DNA of 64,000 nt from Chloroflexota bacterium (GTDB lineage: Bacteria; Chloroflexota; Anaerolineae; Aggregatilineales; Phototrophicaceae), in NCBI GenBank assembly GCA_011525385.1, contig WTGF01000128.1, positions 1-64,000 of the forward strand. The letters are read 5' to 3'. The position numbers and the translations under genes were made by a program. Shown here in pieces: positions 24,694-34,119 of the stretch (position 1 is its first letter; every line of letters starts with the position of its first letter). Under the pieces are notes generated by a model. That model did no database searches and had not been told where the DNA came from. It saw nothing but the letters and a program-made list of their open reading frames with translations.

Positions 24694-25923
24694 CTAGGGC
24701 CGCGGATAGCTGATACCCAGCATGCCTTCAATGTCCAGCGGGTCGACGCCGTAGAGCTGCTTCTGCTCCGCGCGCGAGGTGGCCTCCGATTCGAGTTCGC
24801 CCTCAAGCGGCAGCGATAGTCGCCTCCCGTCTTGAATCGCTGATTCTCGCGTGGCGACATCCATCATCATCGCCATCAGCGCGTCTTCGTCGTTGTATTC
24901 CGATGCGCGGAGACCGCGGACCGTCTCGGCGAAGTCGACGATATGACTGATCACTGCGCTGCTGTAGTAGTTGCGGCGATGATAGGCGCTTGCGCCCAAG
25001 CGATAGGGATTGACGTATTCGATGCGCCCGGTCGGCAGATCGACATGCGAGGACAACCAATCGCGCCCATCGCCCAGATGTACGATGGGGTAGGCCAGGT
25101 CGTGACGCCCGCCATTGGCCAGGGCCTCATCCGTGCAATAGCGCACTTCGCCGATACCATGCCAGCCGGCGCCCGCTTGCTGCACGATTGCCCCGCGCGC
25201 CCCTGCCAGTTCCGTATAACCCGGCCGCGGATAGCGCCCCAGCATGCTCTTGATATTGCCGGCGTGGTCGATGACCAGCGCCTCATCGGGGAACCAGAAA
25301 AAGTGGGCGCGGTACTTCTCCGATTCGTGATAGCGATGCGCCAACTGATAGTGCCCGTCTGTCGGCATCGTATGCGATATCGCCTGAACCTCGGTAGGAT
25401 GCGCGCCGAAAAAGCGGATCCAGCGCGAGTTGTTGTGGTAGCCGGTGTGATCGTGCCAGCAGGTCAAGCGCTTGATCGGCCCAATGAATCCGTCTTCGGC
25501 GATCAACTTCATCATGCGGTCGAAGGGAAAGCGGAAGAAATTCTCGGCGATGCGCAAGACCGCATCGTTGTCGCGCGCCGCCTGCACCATCTCCTGCGCT
25601 TGAATCAGCAGGCTGCACATGCTCGTCTCGACGTTGACGTGGATGCCGTGCGAAAGCAGATAGCAGCAGATCGAGTGGTGAGAGGGAATCGGGCTGACCA
25701 CGAAGGCGGCTTCCATCGGGCGCGCTTTGACCAACTCTTTGAGATCATAAAACGCCGGCACGCCCAGCGCCCCGGCGAATTCATCGGCCGAGCCTTTGAC
25801 CGGGTCGCAGACCGCCACTAGCTCGATCCAGGGTTTCAAATAGTCGAAGAGCGGCCGGTAGGTCGTTTTGGAGCGATTGCCCGTGCCGATCAGCGCCACG
25901 CGCAGCTTTTCATTCAGTGCCAT
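24694..25923 (-). CDS. Gfo/Idh/MocA-family oxidoreductase
   Basis: NAD(P)-dependent sugar or cyclitol dehydrogenase, 409 aa. The Rossmann start is LRVALIGTGNRSKTTYRPLFDYL, and the C-terminal sandwich domain follows. At the place where the family usually has EKP the sequence is VNVETSMCSLL, a notable change at the active-site lysine. The start is the ATG at 25923 with AAAGG upstream, overlapping the previous gene by 14 bp. It lies in the run of uronate-type enzymes. Confidence 0.85.
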   Translation of the reverse strand: MALNEKLRVALIGTGNRSKTTYRPLFDYLKPWIELVAVCDPVKGSADEFAGALGVPAFYDLKELVKARPMEAAFVVSPIPSHHSICCYLLSHGIHVNVETSMCSLLIQAQEMVQAARDNDAVLRIAENFFRFPFDRMMKLIAEDGFIGPIKRLTCWHDHTGYHNNSRWIRFFGAHPTEVQAISHTMPTDGHYQLAHRYHESEKYRAHFFWFPDEALVIDHAGNIKSMLGRYPRPGYTELAGARGAIVQQAGAGWHGIGEVRYCTDEALANGGRHDLAYPIVHLGDGRDWLSSHVDLPTGRIEYVNPYRLGASAYHRRNYYSSAVISHIVDFAETVRGLRASEYNDEDALMAMMMDVATRESAIQDGRRLSLPLEGELESEATSRAEQKQLYGVDPLDIEGMLGISYPRP

Positions 25924-27031
25924 TTTGCAGCCTTTCTTTGATTGCCTCGGGTATCTCCGCCTCATAAACTTGCGCGTGCCCGGTTCTGTCGCTGGTGTAG
26001 ACAACAATGCGATTATCCGGCGAGAACGAGGGGTGCGGGTGGGTATGTTGTGGCGCGTAGACCTTGATCGGACCGTCTTCGTAGGGGAAGGGTCCGTTCC
26101 AGTGCGCGCCTTCGCTGCTGGCGCCGGGATAGCAGAGCGTGATTGGAAGTCCCGCCCTGCCCAGCGGGTTAAACAGTTGCAAGCCGATATCGGGAAAGTT
26201 GGTATCGGCGACCATCATCGTGCCATCGCGATTGCAGATGGCATGCCAGGCGTTAAAAGAGGCGACTCGCCGCTCGACGCCGGTGTCGACATTGATGGCG
26301 CGGATGCCCTTGTTCCAATCGACAAATGCCAGTTCGCGCTTGCCGGGGATCCAGCTTTCGTGCGTGATCCATTCGCCCGGCGCGCGCTGATAGAGGCGGC
26401 GGTTGCCGGTACCGTCGCGCTTGATGGCCCAGACGCGATCCTTGAGCGGACCGGCATAATAGAGCAGGTCGGCATCATCGGGGCAGAACATGAGATGGGC
26501 GATGGTATCTCGCTTAAGGATGATCTCGTGCTCGCCGCTGCTGGTATCGACAACCGCCAGGCAGGCTTTCCCATTGACGCTGAAGCGGATCGCCCAAAAG
26601 CGATCATCGAAGCTGAGCGCCGTGGTGCCCATGGCATCCGCGACCATGCCCGCTTCGCGCAAGTTGATCTCGCCGAAGTCGACCAGTCGCTCTTCGCGCA
26701 AAGTCTCGGTATGGACTCGGTATGCGCCACTGCCGGCGGTGAAGTAGACGTAGCGTCCATCGTGCGAGGGATACAGCGAATACTCGCCGATGTCCTCACG
26801 CTCTGTCAATTGGATCAGATTGCCGTTCGCGCGCTCCTCGGCGTAGATCTCCGGTCGGCTCGTGCGATGTGAGACGAAAATCAAGCGCTGCATGGCATCG
26901 TCGTAAGCTGGGACGATAAAAAATGGATGGTGGTGGATCGAGGCTTGGTCGGTGACCTGCCTGATTTTGACGCCGGTGCTTTCGTCTTGAAAAGAGATCG
27001 ATTCCGACGGATAGATTTGTCCGCGCGCCAT
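25910..27031 (-). CDS. Oligogalacturonate-lyase-like beta-propeller (PL22-type)
   Basis: A 373-aa beta-propeller that resembles oligogalacturonide lyases, which convert unsaturated digalacturonate in the cytoplasm. Features are IHHHPFFIVPAYDDAMQRLIF near the N-terminus, repeated strands with D-G motifs, THESWIPGKRELAF, and the C-terminal THPHPSFSPDNRIVVYTSD, where histidines would hold the metal. No signal peptide. Adjacent dehydratase and aldolase genes would process the keto-sugar products. A non-catalytic TolB-like propeller is the alternative. Confidence 0.75.
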   Translation of the reverse strand: MARGQIYPSESISFQDESTGVKIRQVTDQASIHHHPFFIVPAYDDAMQRLIFVSHRTSRPEIYAEERANGNLIQLTEREDIGEYSLYPSHDGRYVYFTAGSGAYRVHTETLREERLVDFGEINLREAGMVADAMGTTALSFDDRFWAIRFSVNGKACLAVVDTSSGEHEIILKRDTIAHLMFCPDDADLLYYAGPLKDRVWAIKRDGTGNRRLYQRAPGEWITHESWIPGKRELAFVDWNKGIRAINVDTGVERRVASFNAWHAICNRDGTMMVADTNFPDIGLQLFNPLGRAGLPITLCYPGASSEGAHWNGPFPYEDGPIKVYAPQHTHPHPSFSPDNRIVVYTSDRTGHAQVYEAEIPEAIKERLQNGTE

Positions 27032-27979
27032 TTAGGAGATATTCCGTTCCAGCACTGCGAACCCGGCTGCGGTCAATTCGGCGGCGATGCGATCGATCTC
27101 GTGCTGCGGCAGCGGACGAATGGGACGCCGCATGCGCATGGAAGGAAATTTGCCCAGCAAAGTCATGGCGCATTTCATGCGTTGATGCGCGTCGCTCGAT
27201 GGTTCGCCGAAGCGATAAACGATCTGCGAGAGCGGGCGCACCTTGTCTTGCAGCATATTGGCTTGTTCCAGGTCGCCGCTCAAGGCCGCCTTCACCAAGG
27301 CTGTGATCAACTCCGGCACAAATCCCGCGAAGCCAACCAGCGCGCCATCGGCGCCGTCGAGCAGCGTCACCAGCAAGTATTCGTCCAGGCAGCTGATGAT
27401 GCTGACATCGGGCGCGGAGATCTTCAGATTGCGATAGTCATGCGCCCAACGCGACATATCGCGGGTGCCCATTTTGATGCTGACGACGCGGTCGAGTTGC
27501 GCCATCGCCTGCATTTCCGCCAGCGAATAGCCGGCTTTGGTCCAGGCCGGGTACTGATGCACGATGATGTCGATATCCGCGCCTTCGGCGACATCTTCGA
27601 AGAAACCCACGGCGGTTTCGCTGGTCCTGCCGAAGCGCAGCCAATGATGCGGCGGCATCAGCAAGATGGCGTCAGCGCCGACGTCTTTGGCCGCGCGCGC
27701 CTGCGCGATGGCTTCGTCGCTGCCTTCGGCGCAAACGCCGGAGACTACCTTGACCTTGCGCCCGACTTCGTCGGCGATGATCTCGGTGACGCGAGCCCGC
27801 TCGTGATTGCGCAGGGACATGACCTCGCCGGTATGCCCGTTGCAGACCAGGCCGGTGATGCCATCCACCGAGGCCAGATACTGAACGTATTCTCGCAGGC
27901 CGATCTCGTCAATCGAGTCGTCGTCATTAAAGGGACACAGCGTCGCCGGCAGTACCCCGGTCCATGGTTTATGGAACAT
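27032..27979 (-). CDS. DapA-family aldolase/dehydratase
   Basis: Class I lyase of the dihydrodipicolinate synthase / keto-deoxy-sugar aldolase family, 315 aa. The Schiff-base lysine is in VVSIKMGTRD and the catalytic tyrosine in IDIIVHQYPAW; GLVCNGHTGEVMSLRNHER marks the carboxylate-binding loop. The ATG at 27979 with GGAAAGGG is preferred over the TTG at 28012. In this setting a 2-keto-3-deoxy-aldonate aldolase or a dehydratase such as KDG dehydratase is more likely than lysine biosynthesis. Confidence 0.87.
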   Translation of the reverse strand: MFHKPWTGVLPATLCPFNDDDSIDEIGLREYVQYLASVDGITGLVCNGHTGEVMSLRNHERARVTEIIADEVGRKVKVVSGVCAEGSDEAIAQARAAKDVGADAILLMPPHHWLRFGRTSETAVGFFEDVAEGADIDIIVHQYPAWTKAGYSLAEMQAMAQLDRVVSIKMGTRDMSRWAHDYRNLKISAPDVSIISCLDEYLLVTLLDGADGALVGFAGFVPELITALVKAALSGDLEQANMLQDKVRPLSQIVYRFGEPSSDAHQRMKCAMTLLGKFPSMRMRRPIRPLPQHEIDRIAAELTAAGFAVLERNIS

Positions 27980-28008
27980 TATTTCGCCCTTTCCAAATGT
28001 TGATTCGC

Positions 28009-29115
28009 TCAAGAAACGCGGTGCCGCTCCAGAAAGTCGTAATTCGGCGTGACACCCAGGCCCGGCCTATCCGGTATAGTCAAATAACCGTCCTCATCCA
28101 ATGTCATCTTTTCTTCAAAGATCTTGCCACGGTTGACATCCACGGTTTCGCGATAGAATTCCACGATCAATCCGTTGCTGATGGCGCCAACCAGGTGCAG
28201 ATGGATCTCTTGATCGCCGTGCGGCGCGACATGCAGGTCATGGGCGGCGATCAGCGCGGCCACGTTCATGAACTCTGTTATGCCGCCCAGGATCTGCGCA
28301 TCAGCGTTGTAGATGGCGGCGGCGTCATTGGCGATCAAATCGCGGAAGCCGTAGCGCGTGTATTCGTTCTCGCCCGTGGCGATGGGAATCGCCGTTGATC
28401 GCGCCAAAAGGCCATGGCCGCGGTAATCATCGGGCGCCAGCGGCTCTTCAAACCAGAAGACGTCGTATGCTTCCATTTTTCGAGCGATGTCGATGGCCTC
28501 GCGCAGGCTGTAGGCGCAATTGGCGTCGACCATCAGTTTGACGTCTTCGCCGATCGTTCCCCGCACGACGCGCACGCGCTCCAGATCTTCCTTGATGGAC
28601 GCGCCGCCGATCTTCATCTTGATCGCCTTTGCGCCCAGATCGAGGTTGTCTTCCATCTCGGCGGCCAAGCCGGAAAGTCCCTTGCCTTCCTGATAGTAAC
28701 CGCCGGCGATATAAGCCGGCACGCGATCGTGGAAGCCGCCCAGCAGCTTATGCACCGACTTGCCGGTCGCCACCCCCATCAGATCCCAAAGCGCGATATC
28801 AATGCCGCTGATGAAGCGCGTGGTGATGCCCCGTCTGCCCACCAGCTTGGGTTCCCAGAGCGCGTCCCAAATGCGGCGATAATTGAAAGGGTCCTCGCCG
28901 ATCAGCAGCGGCTTGAAATGCTCCAGCAAGCCATGCGCAACCTTGGCCATGCCGGAAGTAGCGGGTTTGCCCGCCCAGCCGACCCCACTCAGTCCGTCGT
29001 CGGTGTGGATGCGCAGCAAGCTCAATCCGCTATCAGTGTAAACATGCTTGCCGTTGCGGATCGGCTTGCCGCGCTCCCAGCGATAAACGCGTAATTCGAT
29101 ATCTGATATCTTCAT
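28009..29115 (-). CDS. Enolase-superfamily (mandelate racemase-like) dehydratase
   Basis: A 368-aa acid-sugar dehydratase-type enzyme. The mandelate-racemase subgroup residues are in order: KMKIGG (KxK base), VDANCAYS and FEEPLAP and GENEYTRYG (the three metal ligands), and the late histidine in VAPHGDQEIHLH. It would abstract the alpha proton of an aldonate or uronate and eliminate water, giving a 2-keto-3-deoxy acid for the DapA-like enzyme encoded directly downstream. The exact substrate (galactonate, galactarate or other) is not determined. Confidence 0.88.
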   Translation of the reverse strand: MKISDIELRVYRWERGKPIRNGKHVYTDSGLSLLRIHTDDGLSGVGWAGKPATSGMAKVAHGLLEHFKPLLIGEDPFNYRRIWDALWEPKLVGRRGITTRFISGIDIALWDLMGVATGKSVHKLLGGFHDRVPAYIAGGYYQEGKGLSGLAAEMEDNLDLGAKAIKMKIGGASIKEDLERVRVVRGTIGEDVKLMVDANCAYSLREAIDIARKMEAYDVFWFEEPLAPDDYRGHGLLARSTAIPIATGENEYTRYGFRDLIANDAAAIYNADAQILGGITEFMNVAALIAAHDLHVAPHGDQEIHLHLVGAISNGLIVEFYRETVDVNRGKIFEEKMTLDEDGYLTIPDRPGLGVTPNYDFLERHRVS

Positions 29116-29127
29116 GCCGGCGTGACC

Positions 29128-30246
29128 TCAAGGCGTGAACAGGGTGGCGGCGATGTGGCGAACGCCGCCATTGCATTGAATCTCGTCATCGGCCCGGTTG
29201 ATATAATAAGCGGTCATGACCTTGCCGCCACTCAGCTTGACCGTGCGCGGATAACCCAGGTCCCAGGAGCCGGCGTCGTCGCGCAGAATGAGTTCCGGTC
29301 CCCAGCTTTTGCCATTGTCTTGGGAGACGCGCGCGCGTATGCCATATGGCACGACGCGATAACCGTAGACGATCAGCAGGCGTCCGTCATCAAGCAAGGT
29401 CAACTCGCTGGGCCCGCCCCAATCGCTGGGCCGCGAAAGGAACTGCCAAGTGCGCCCGCCGTCGGCTGATTCGACGATCTCGGGCCAGGCGTTGCGGGCG
29501 TCAATCTGGCAGCGCAGCGCCGCCAGAATCCGGCCGTCTTCAAGCATGACCGGGCTGGCGTAATAGCGATTGACGTAGTGCCCGTCCACCGAGTCGGCGC
29601 TGATCGGCGCCAGATAATTCCAGGTCAGCCCGGCATCCGGCGATCCATAGACCGCGACGAAGCGATTGCCGCGCTTGCCCGAGGCGATGCCGGCAGTGAC
29701 AAAGAGCAGCACCAGCCCATCAGGACGCAGGATATAGTCCGGCTTGACCTGTATCCATTGGAAGCCGAAGGCAGGCATGCGGAAGGGACCTTCCCAGCTA
29801 TGCCCGCGATCGCGAGAATATTGAATGTAGCCGATTGACTGATCTCGTTCGGGCGGGATGCCGAAGCCGGCTGTCATGAAAAACTCTGGCGATGCCCAGT
29901 CGTAAGCTTCGCTTGGCGCGTCTTCGGCGCTCGTGAAGAGCGGTCTTTCGATCTCCTGTCGGTTGCCGAGCGACCGTAAGCCCTCAATAGGCCAGGTCAA
30001 GCCGCCGTCGCTCGAGCGCATGGTGACGTATTCGCCGCCGCGGGCATCGACCACGTGATGCGCCAAGTCGTAGGGAGATCTGTAGTTACAAGGTCCGCGT
30101 GAAAAACTGATCAGCAATTCGCTCTCCGAAAAGGCTTTGAAGCCATGATTGAAGGGCCAGGCAGCGAAGTAATCCTTGTCATAATAGATGGTGATATGTT
30201 CGGCGTCCCTTGGGTATTCGGCAGACGGATAGGCTGATGATGGCAT
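29128..30246 (-). CDS. BNR/sialidase-like propeller protein
   Basis: A 372-aa six-bladed-propeller protein with five Asp-boxes: SSDGGLTWP, SRDRGHSWE, SPDAGLTWN, SADGGRTWQ and SQDNGKSWG. These define the sialidase/BNR fold. No signal peptide, so it acts inside the cell or is exported otherwise. The ATG at 30246, with AGGGAG upstream, replaces the TTG start in the track. An exo-glycosidase or lyase on an acidic sugar is plausible; classical sialidase arginines are not obvious, so I do not call it a sialidase. Confidence 0.8.
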   Translation of the reverse strand: MPSSAYPSAEYPRDAEHITIYYDKDYFAAWPFNHGFKAFSESELLISFSRGPCNYRSPYDLAHHVVDARGGEYVTMRSSDGGLTWPIEGLRSLGNRQEIERPLFTSAEDAPSEAYDWASPEFFMTAGFGIPPERDQSIGYIQYSRDRGHSWEGPFRMPAFGFQWIQVKPDYILRPDGLVLLFVTAGIASGKRGNRFVAVYGSPDAGLTWNYLAPISADSVDGHYVNRYYASPVMLEDGRILAALRCQIDARNAWPEIVESADGGRTWQFLSRPSDWGGPSELTLLDDGRLLIVYGYRVVPYGIRARVSQDNGKSWGPELILRDDAGSWDLGYPRTVKLSGGKVMTAYYINRADDEIQCNGGVRHIAATLFTP

Positions 30247-30270
30247 CAAAACTCCCTTGCGCTTGCGGGC

Positions 30271-31254
30271 TTAACTGTTGCGGCGCGGATCCAGCGCATC
30301 GTTCAAGCCATCGCCGAGGAAGACGAAAGCAACTTGAATAACGCCAATCGTCACAGCCGGGATGAGGATGAGGTGTGGGAAAATCTGCCAATAGCGCCGC
30401 CCCTCCTCCAACATGGAACCCCAGCTGGCGTTAGGCGGCTGGACACCGATGCCGAGGAAGCTCAAACCGGCTTCCATCGTGACAGCGCCGCCCATGCTGG
30501 CGGTAACGGCGACTACCAGCGGTCCCAAAGCATTGGGTATCACATGTCGCAGCATGATGTGCAATTGTGAACCGCCAAGGGCGCGGGCTGCCAGCACGTA
30601 ATCCTCCTCATTGATGCTTAAGACTTGTCCGCGCACCAGCCTTGCCAAACCGGGCCAAGCGATCAATGCCAGCGCGCTGAAAACCAGTACATAATCCAAC
30701 CATAAGGTATTCAAAAAGAAGGGATTCTTGGTCTGTTCATACAGTGTGTCAAACCAATTGATGATAGGTCTGCGCAGGGTCGTATTGATCAGTATGACCA
30801 GCAGCAAGCCCGGCATGGCTTGGATTAGGTCGCTAATCCACATGAGCAATTCATCGGTCCGTCCGCCATGAATGCCCGACCAAGCGCCTACCAGGATGCC
30901 GATGGCCAGGCTGATGGTCGTGGACAAGAAAGCGACCAGAGCGGCGGTGCGAGCGCCGTGCAGCATACGGCTGAAGACATCGCGCCCCAGGTCGTCCGTG
31001 CCCAGGAAGTGTTCGGCGGTGGGACTTTGAAATGCCTGCACGATATTCTGTTCGAGGAAGTCGTAGGGGGCGATATGAGGACCGACAAGCGCCAAGGTGA
31101 GGAAGGCGGCGACGACAAACAAGCCGCACACCGCCAGCCAATTTTGGCGGAAGCGTCGCGTCGCGTCTTGCCACAGGCTGCGGTGATATTCCAGCGAAAG
31201 GCTCTTGTCATCTATGACGCGGGGGCGTCTTGGTTTGGCTGACTCCGCGTTCAC
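30271..31254 (-). CDS. Dipeptide/oligosaccharide ABC importer permease, DppC-type
   Basis: Permease of the DppC/OppC class, 327 aa. The class signature EHFLGTDDLGRDVFSRMLHGAR lies after the first span, and EAGLSFLGIGVQPPNASWGSML near the C-terminus includes the typical coupling segment. GTG start overlapping the stop of the DppB-type gene (GTGA). With its neighbours it forms a complete membrane channel, but DppD/DppF ATPases are missing from the window. Transport of an oligosaccharide is inferred from the enzymes that follow. Confidence 0.92.
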   Translation of the reverse strand: MNAESAKPRRPRVIDDKSLSLEYHRSLWQDATRRFRQNWLAVCGLFVVAAFLTLALVGPHIAPYDFLEQNIVQAFQSPTAEHFLGTDDLGRDVFSRMLHGARTAALVAFLSTTISLAIGILVGAWSGIHGGRTDELLMWISDLIQAMPGLLLVILINTTLRRPIINWFDTLYEQTKNPFFLNTLWLDYVLVFSALALIAWPGLARLVRGQVLSINEEDYVLAARALGGSQLHIMLRHVIPNALGPLVVAVTASMGGAVTMEAGLSFLGIGVQPPNASWGSMLEEGRRYWQIFPHLILIPAVTIGVIQVAFVFLGDGLNDALDPRRNS

Positions 31255-32201
31255 GGTGCTCTCACTCGCGGGTCCAGAATCGGATAGATGATATCGACTA
31301 GAAAATTGCTAATGAAAATGATCAAGGTGCCGACGACAGCCACTGCCATGATGATGGGATAATCGACCTTTTTGATGCCCTCGATGGTCAGCAAGCCGAA
31401 ACCTGGGATATTCAAGATGTATTCCACAAAGAGTGAGCCGTTGATGAGACCAATCATGATGAGACCAAGGGTAGTTACCACGGGCGTCAGCACTGGACGC
31501 AGCATGTGGCGCAGGATAATGCGCGATTCTGGCAAGCCCTTGGCTCGGGCAGTGCGCACATAGAGCTGGCTTTTGACTTCCAGCATGGCGGAGCGGGTCT
31601 GGCGCACGACGATGGGCAGAATGCCTATCGATATGACCGCGACGGGCAAGGCCGCGTCGATATGAAATAAGCCGTTCCAGCCATAGGGCACATCAATGAC
31701 TTTGAGTTGCAAGACGAGGAGAAGCAGCAGCATCGGCAGGATGACAAAAATGGGAATACCGTTGATGAACAAGACGCTGCTAACAGTCAACCGGTCAAGC
31801 CAGCGGTTGTGATATAGCGCGGCGATGACGCCCAGCGCAAGGCCGATCACGGAGCCGATGACGGTGGCTGCGAAACCCAACTGCATGGAGATAGGCAGGC
31901 GAAACCTGACGATATCCAGCACCGGACGATCGACCTGTAGGCGTATCGATCGCCCCCAATCGCCCTGTCCAAGCTTGCTGAGATAGTTGCCGAACTGTAC
32001 CAGGAAGGGTTCGTCCAAGCCGTATTTCTTGCGTAGCGCCTGCATGACGACTTCGTCTTCGCTATCGAAATCTTCGCCCTGAATAAACATCATGCGGATG
32101 GGATCGCCGGCCCCGTAATACATCATCGCATAGGTCACGAAGAGGATGAGCAAAAGCCCAACCGACCAGCGCAAGAGACGTATCAGCAAGAATGATGCCA
32201 T
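31251..32201 (-). CDS. Dipeptide/oligosaccharide ABC importer permease, DppB-type
   Basis: Partner permease of the DppB/OppB class, 316 aa, with the short N-terminal span (LLRWSVGLLLILFVTYAMMYYGAGDP), KYGLDEPFLVQFGNYL and the RTARAKGLPESRIILRHMLRPVLTPV coupling loop. Between this gene and the binding-protein gene are about 125 bases with two C/G-rich hairpin repeats. Confidence 0.92.
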   Translation of the reverse strand: MASFLLIRLLRWSVGLLLILFVTYAMMYYGAGDPIRMMFIQGEDFDSEDEVVMQALRKKYGLDEPFLVQFGNYLSKLGQGDWGRSIRLQVDRPVLDIVRFRLPISMQLGFAATVIGSVIGLALGVIAALYHNRWLDRLTVSSVLFINGIPIFVILPMLLLLLVLQLKVIDVPYGWNGLFHIDAALPVAVISIGILPIVVRQTRSAMLEVKSQLYVRTARAKGLPESRIILRHMLRPVLTPVVTTLGLIMIGLINGSLFVEYILNIPGFGLLTIEGIKKVDYPIIMAVAVVGTLIIFISNFLVDIIYPILDPRVRAP

Positions 32202-32232
32202 AATGGTTTCCTAAGTTTACCCCATCCCCCAG

Positions 32233-32303
32233 CCCCTTCCCCAACATGAGGGAAGGGGGGAACTTGACGCAAGGGAAAGTCCCTCCCTCTTGATGGGGGA
32301 GGG
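32233..32303. repeat. Two CCCCTTCCCC-type hairpin repeats
   Basis: CCCCTTCCCCAACATGAGGGAAGGGG followed by CCCTCCCTCTTGATGGGGGAGGG, two separate inverted repeats of the C/G-rich family, between the binding-protein stop and the permease start. They may slow read-through from the highly needed binding protein to the permeases. Confidence 0.55.
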
Positions 32304-32327
32304 ACTTATGGTGGAGGTGAAAGGCGT

Positions 32328-33944
32328 TTACATCCGCTCGATGTAGATCTTCCAGGGTTCGATCACGCTGACGTCGGGACCGCTGTAATATTCCTTGACG
32401 TGCTCGCGCGCGTTGGCGGTGCGCAAGGGCTTGCCGAAGTGCATGATGACGTAGTCGCCCTCATATTGCGCCTGCGCCTCCAGCGCCAGTTCGCAGCGCC
32501 GCGGATCATCCGGCGCCAGGGTCAGCGCTTCGTTGACCGCCGCTTCCAGGGCCTCGTTCATGTAGCCGTTCAACATGGAACTGCTGGGAACGGGACCCGA
32601 CGAGTGGCCGGCCGCCCACATATAGGTAGCGGCATCGGGGAAGCGGATGACAACATCGTCGCGGCTCAAGTTGATCTTGTCAAAGTCATCGCCGAAGCTG
32701 TTGGGATCTTGCTGGAATTCGACATTCTCGATGCCCAGGTTCTGGCGCCAGAACTCAATGACCGCTTGCAGCGCGCGGTTGTTGAACTCGTTGCTGCCGC
32801 GCGGCGTTACGCGCAGTTTCGGCAAGTTCTCGGCGCTGCCATAGCTCGAGGCGGCCAATGCGGCTTGCGCGCCTTCGACATCGTAGGGATAGCCGGTCGC
32901 GTCCGGGTTCTGGCAGGTCACGATATCGTCCAGGGTCTGCGTGGTCATGACACCGCTGCCTTCGATCGGGAAGGCGGCCTGGAATACAGCGCTCCAGTCG
33001 ACCGACTTGATCAGCGCTTCACGGACCATCGGGTCGCTGGTCGGCTCGCGTGTCGGCTGCAGCCAGAAGGTGTTGAAGCCGATGGCGTCGAACTGACGGA
33101 AGTAATCGGGCATGGCCGAGCGCAGGACCGAAGGCGCCGCAGCCAGGCTGGCGTCGATTTGATCATTCAGCGCCATCGTGCCGACAATCTGCTGATCGGG
33201 GACGAACTGGAAGGTAACCTTTTCCAGGATCGGACCGTCTTTCCACCATTCCGGGTTCGGTGTCAACTCGGCTGTCTGCAGGTCGGCGTCAAAGCTGGTG
33301 AGGATGAAGGGACCGTTGACGATGGGATTATTCTCGGGCTTCCAGAATTCGTTGAAGCCATGTTCCAGCACGTCCTCGGCGCGGGCGATAGCCATATGCG
33401 CGGTGGCGATGCGCCAGAAGAAGATCGGATCCGGCAGGACCAGCTCAACCTGGACGGTCGAGTCGTCAAGCGCCGACAAACCGCTGACTTCGACGCTCAT
33501 GGCGTCTTCGGCAGCCATCTCGCGCGCGTCAGCGAAGCCGGCTACGTTGCCCAGATAAGTGCGGATACGGCCGACGCTGTTGAGCGGCGCCGCTTGCACT
33601 TGCCAGGAATCGATGACCTGCTGCGCGGTGATTGATGTGCCATCGGACCAGCGAGCCTCCGGATCGACGGAGAAGGTCCAAGCGGTGCCGTCGTCGTTGG
33701 AACTCCAATCGTTGAAATAGCCGGTCTTCAAATTGAAGTCGACATCAAAATAGAGTGGCGGCACCGACTGGAAAGTGATCCAGTTCTGCTGGTCGCCGCC
33801 GGCGGACAGGATCTGGAAGCTGAAATTCGCGACGCCGGACGAGCCGGTGGCGATCCTCAGCACTTGATCTTGCGCCATTGCGCCGGTCGCGCCAAGCAGC
33901 AAGACCAACGCGATCAGTGTTAGGGTGAATAACTTTCTCGACAT
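32328..33944 (-). CDS. ABC importer substrate-binding protein, family 5 (OppA/DppA-type)
   Basis: A 538-aa extracellular receptor. Signal peptide MSRKLFTLTLIALVLLLGATGAMA then QDQVLRIA, lacking a lipobox. WTFSVDPEARWSDGTSITAQQVIDSW is the conserved segment of the family. Family members bind peptides but also oligosaccharides such as pectin fragments. The start is the ATG at 33944 with GAGGAGGAG at ideal distance. It leads the minus arm of the carbohydrate locus. Upstream are two small inverted repeats (ACAGCT/AGCTGT and GGACA/TGTCC) that may be regulatory. Confidence 0.92.
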   Translation of the reverse strand: MSRKLFTLTLIALVLLLGATGAMAQDQVLRIATGSSGVANFSFQILSAGGDQQNWITFQSVPPLYFDVDFNLKTGYFNDWSSNDDGTAWTFSVDPEARWSDGTSITAQQVIDSWQVQAAPLNSVGRIRTYLGNVAGFADAREMAAEDAMSVEVSGLSALDDSTVQVELVLPDPIFFWRIATAHMAIARAEDVLEHGFNEFWKPENNPIVNGPFILTSFDADLQTAELTPNPEWWKDGPILEKVTFQFVPDQQIVGTMALNDQIDASLAAAPSVLRSAMPDYFRQFDAIGFNTFWLQPTREPTSDPMVREALIKSVDWSAVFQAAFPIEGSGVMTTQTLDDIVTCQNPDATGYPYDVEGAQAALAASSYGSAENLPKLRVTPRGSNEFNNRALQAVIEFWRQNLGIENVEFQQDPNSFGDDFDKINLSRDDVVIRFPDAATYMWAAGHSSGPVPSSSMLNGYMNEALEAAVNEALTLAPDDPRRCELALEAQAQYEGDYVIMHFGKPLRTANAREHVKEYYSGPDVSVIEPWKIYIERM

Positions 33945-34119
33945 AATCTCCTCCTCATTTGAACGATATGTCACCTTGCTATAGGACGGACACATTATTC
34001 TATGTCCACAGCTTTGATTGAGCTGTCATAACGAAGTAAGTTTCTCGCGCTCCCCTGCTCCTTTCAATAAATGACTCTAAAACAGTTGACCGCAAATCGT
34101 CTCGTCATCCGCCGCTGAA

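Noticed and set aside
32400-33635. 411-aa plus-strand ORF opposite the OppA-like gene
   Set aside because: The minus-strand gene has a signal peptide, family motifs and a ribosome-binding site; the plus frame has none.
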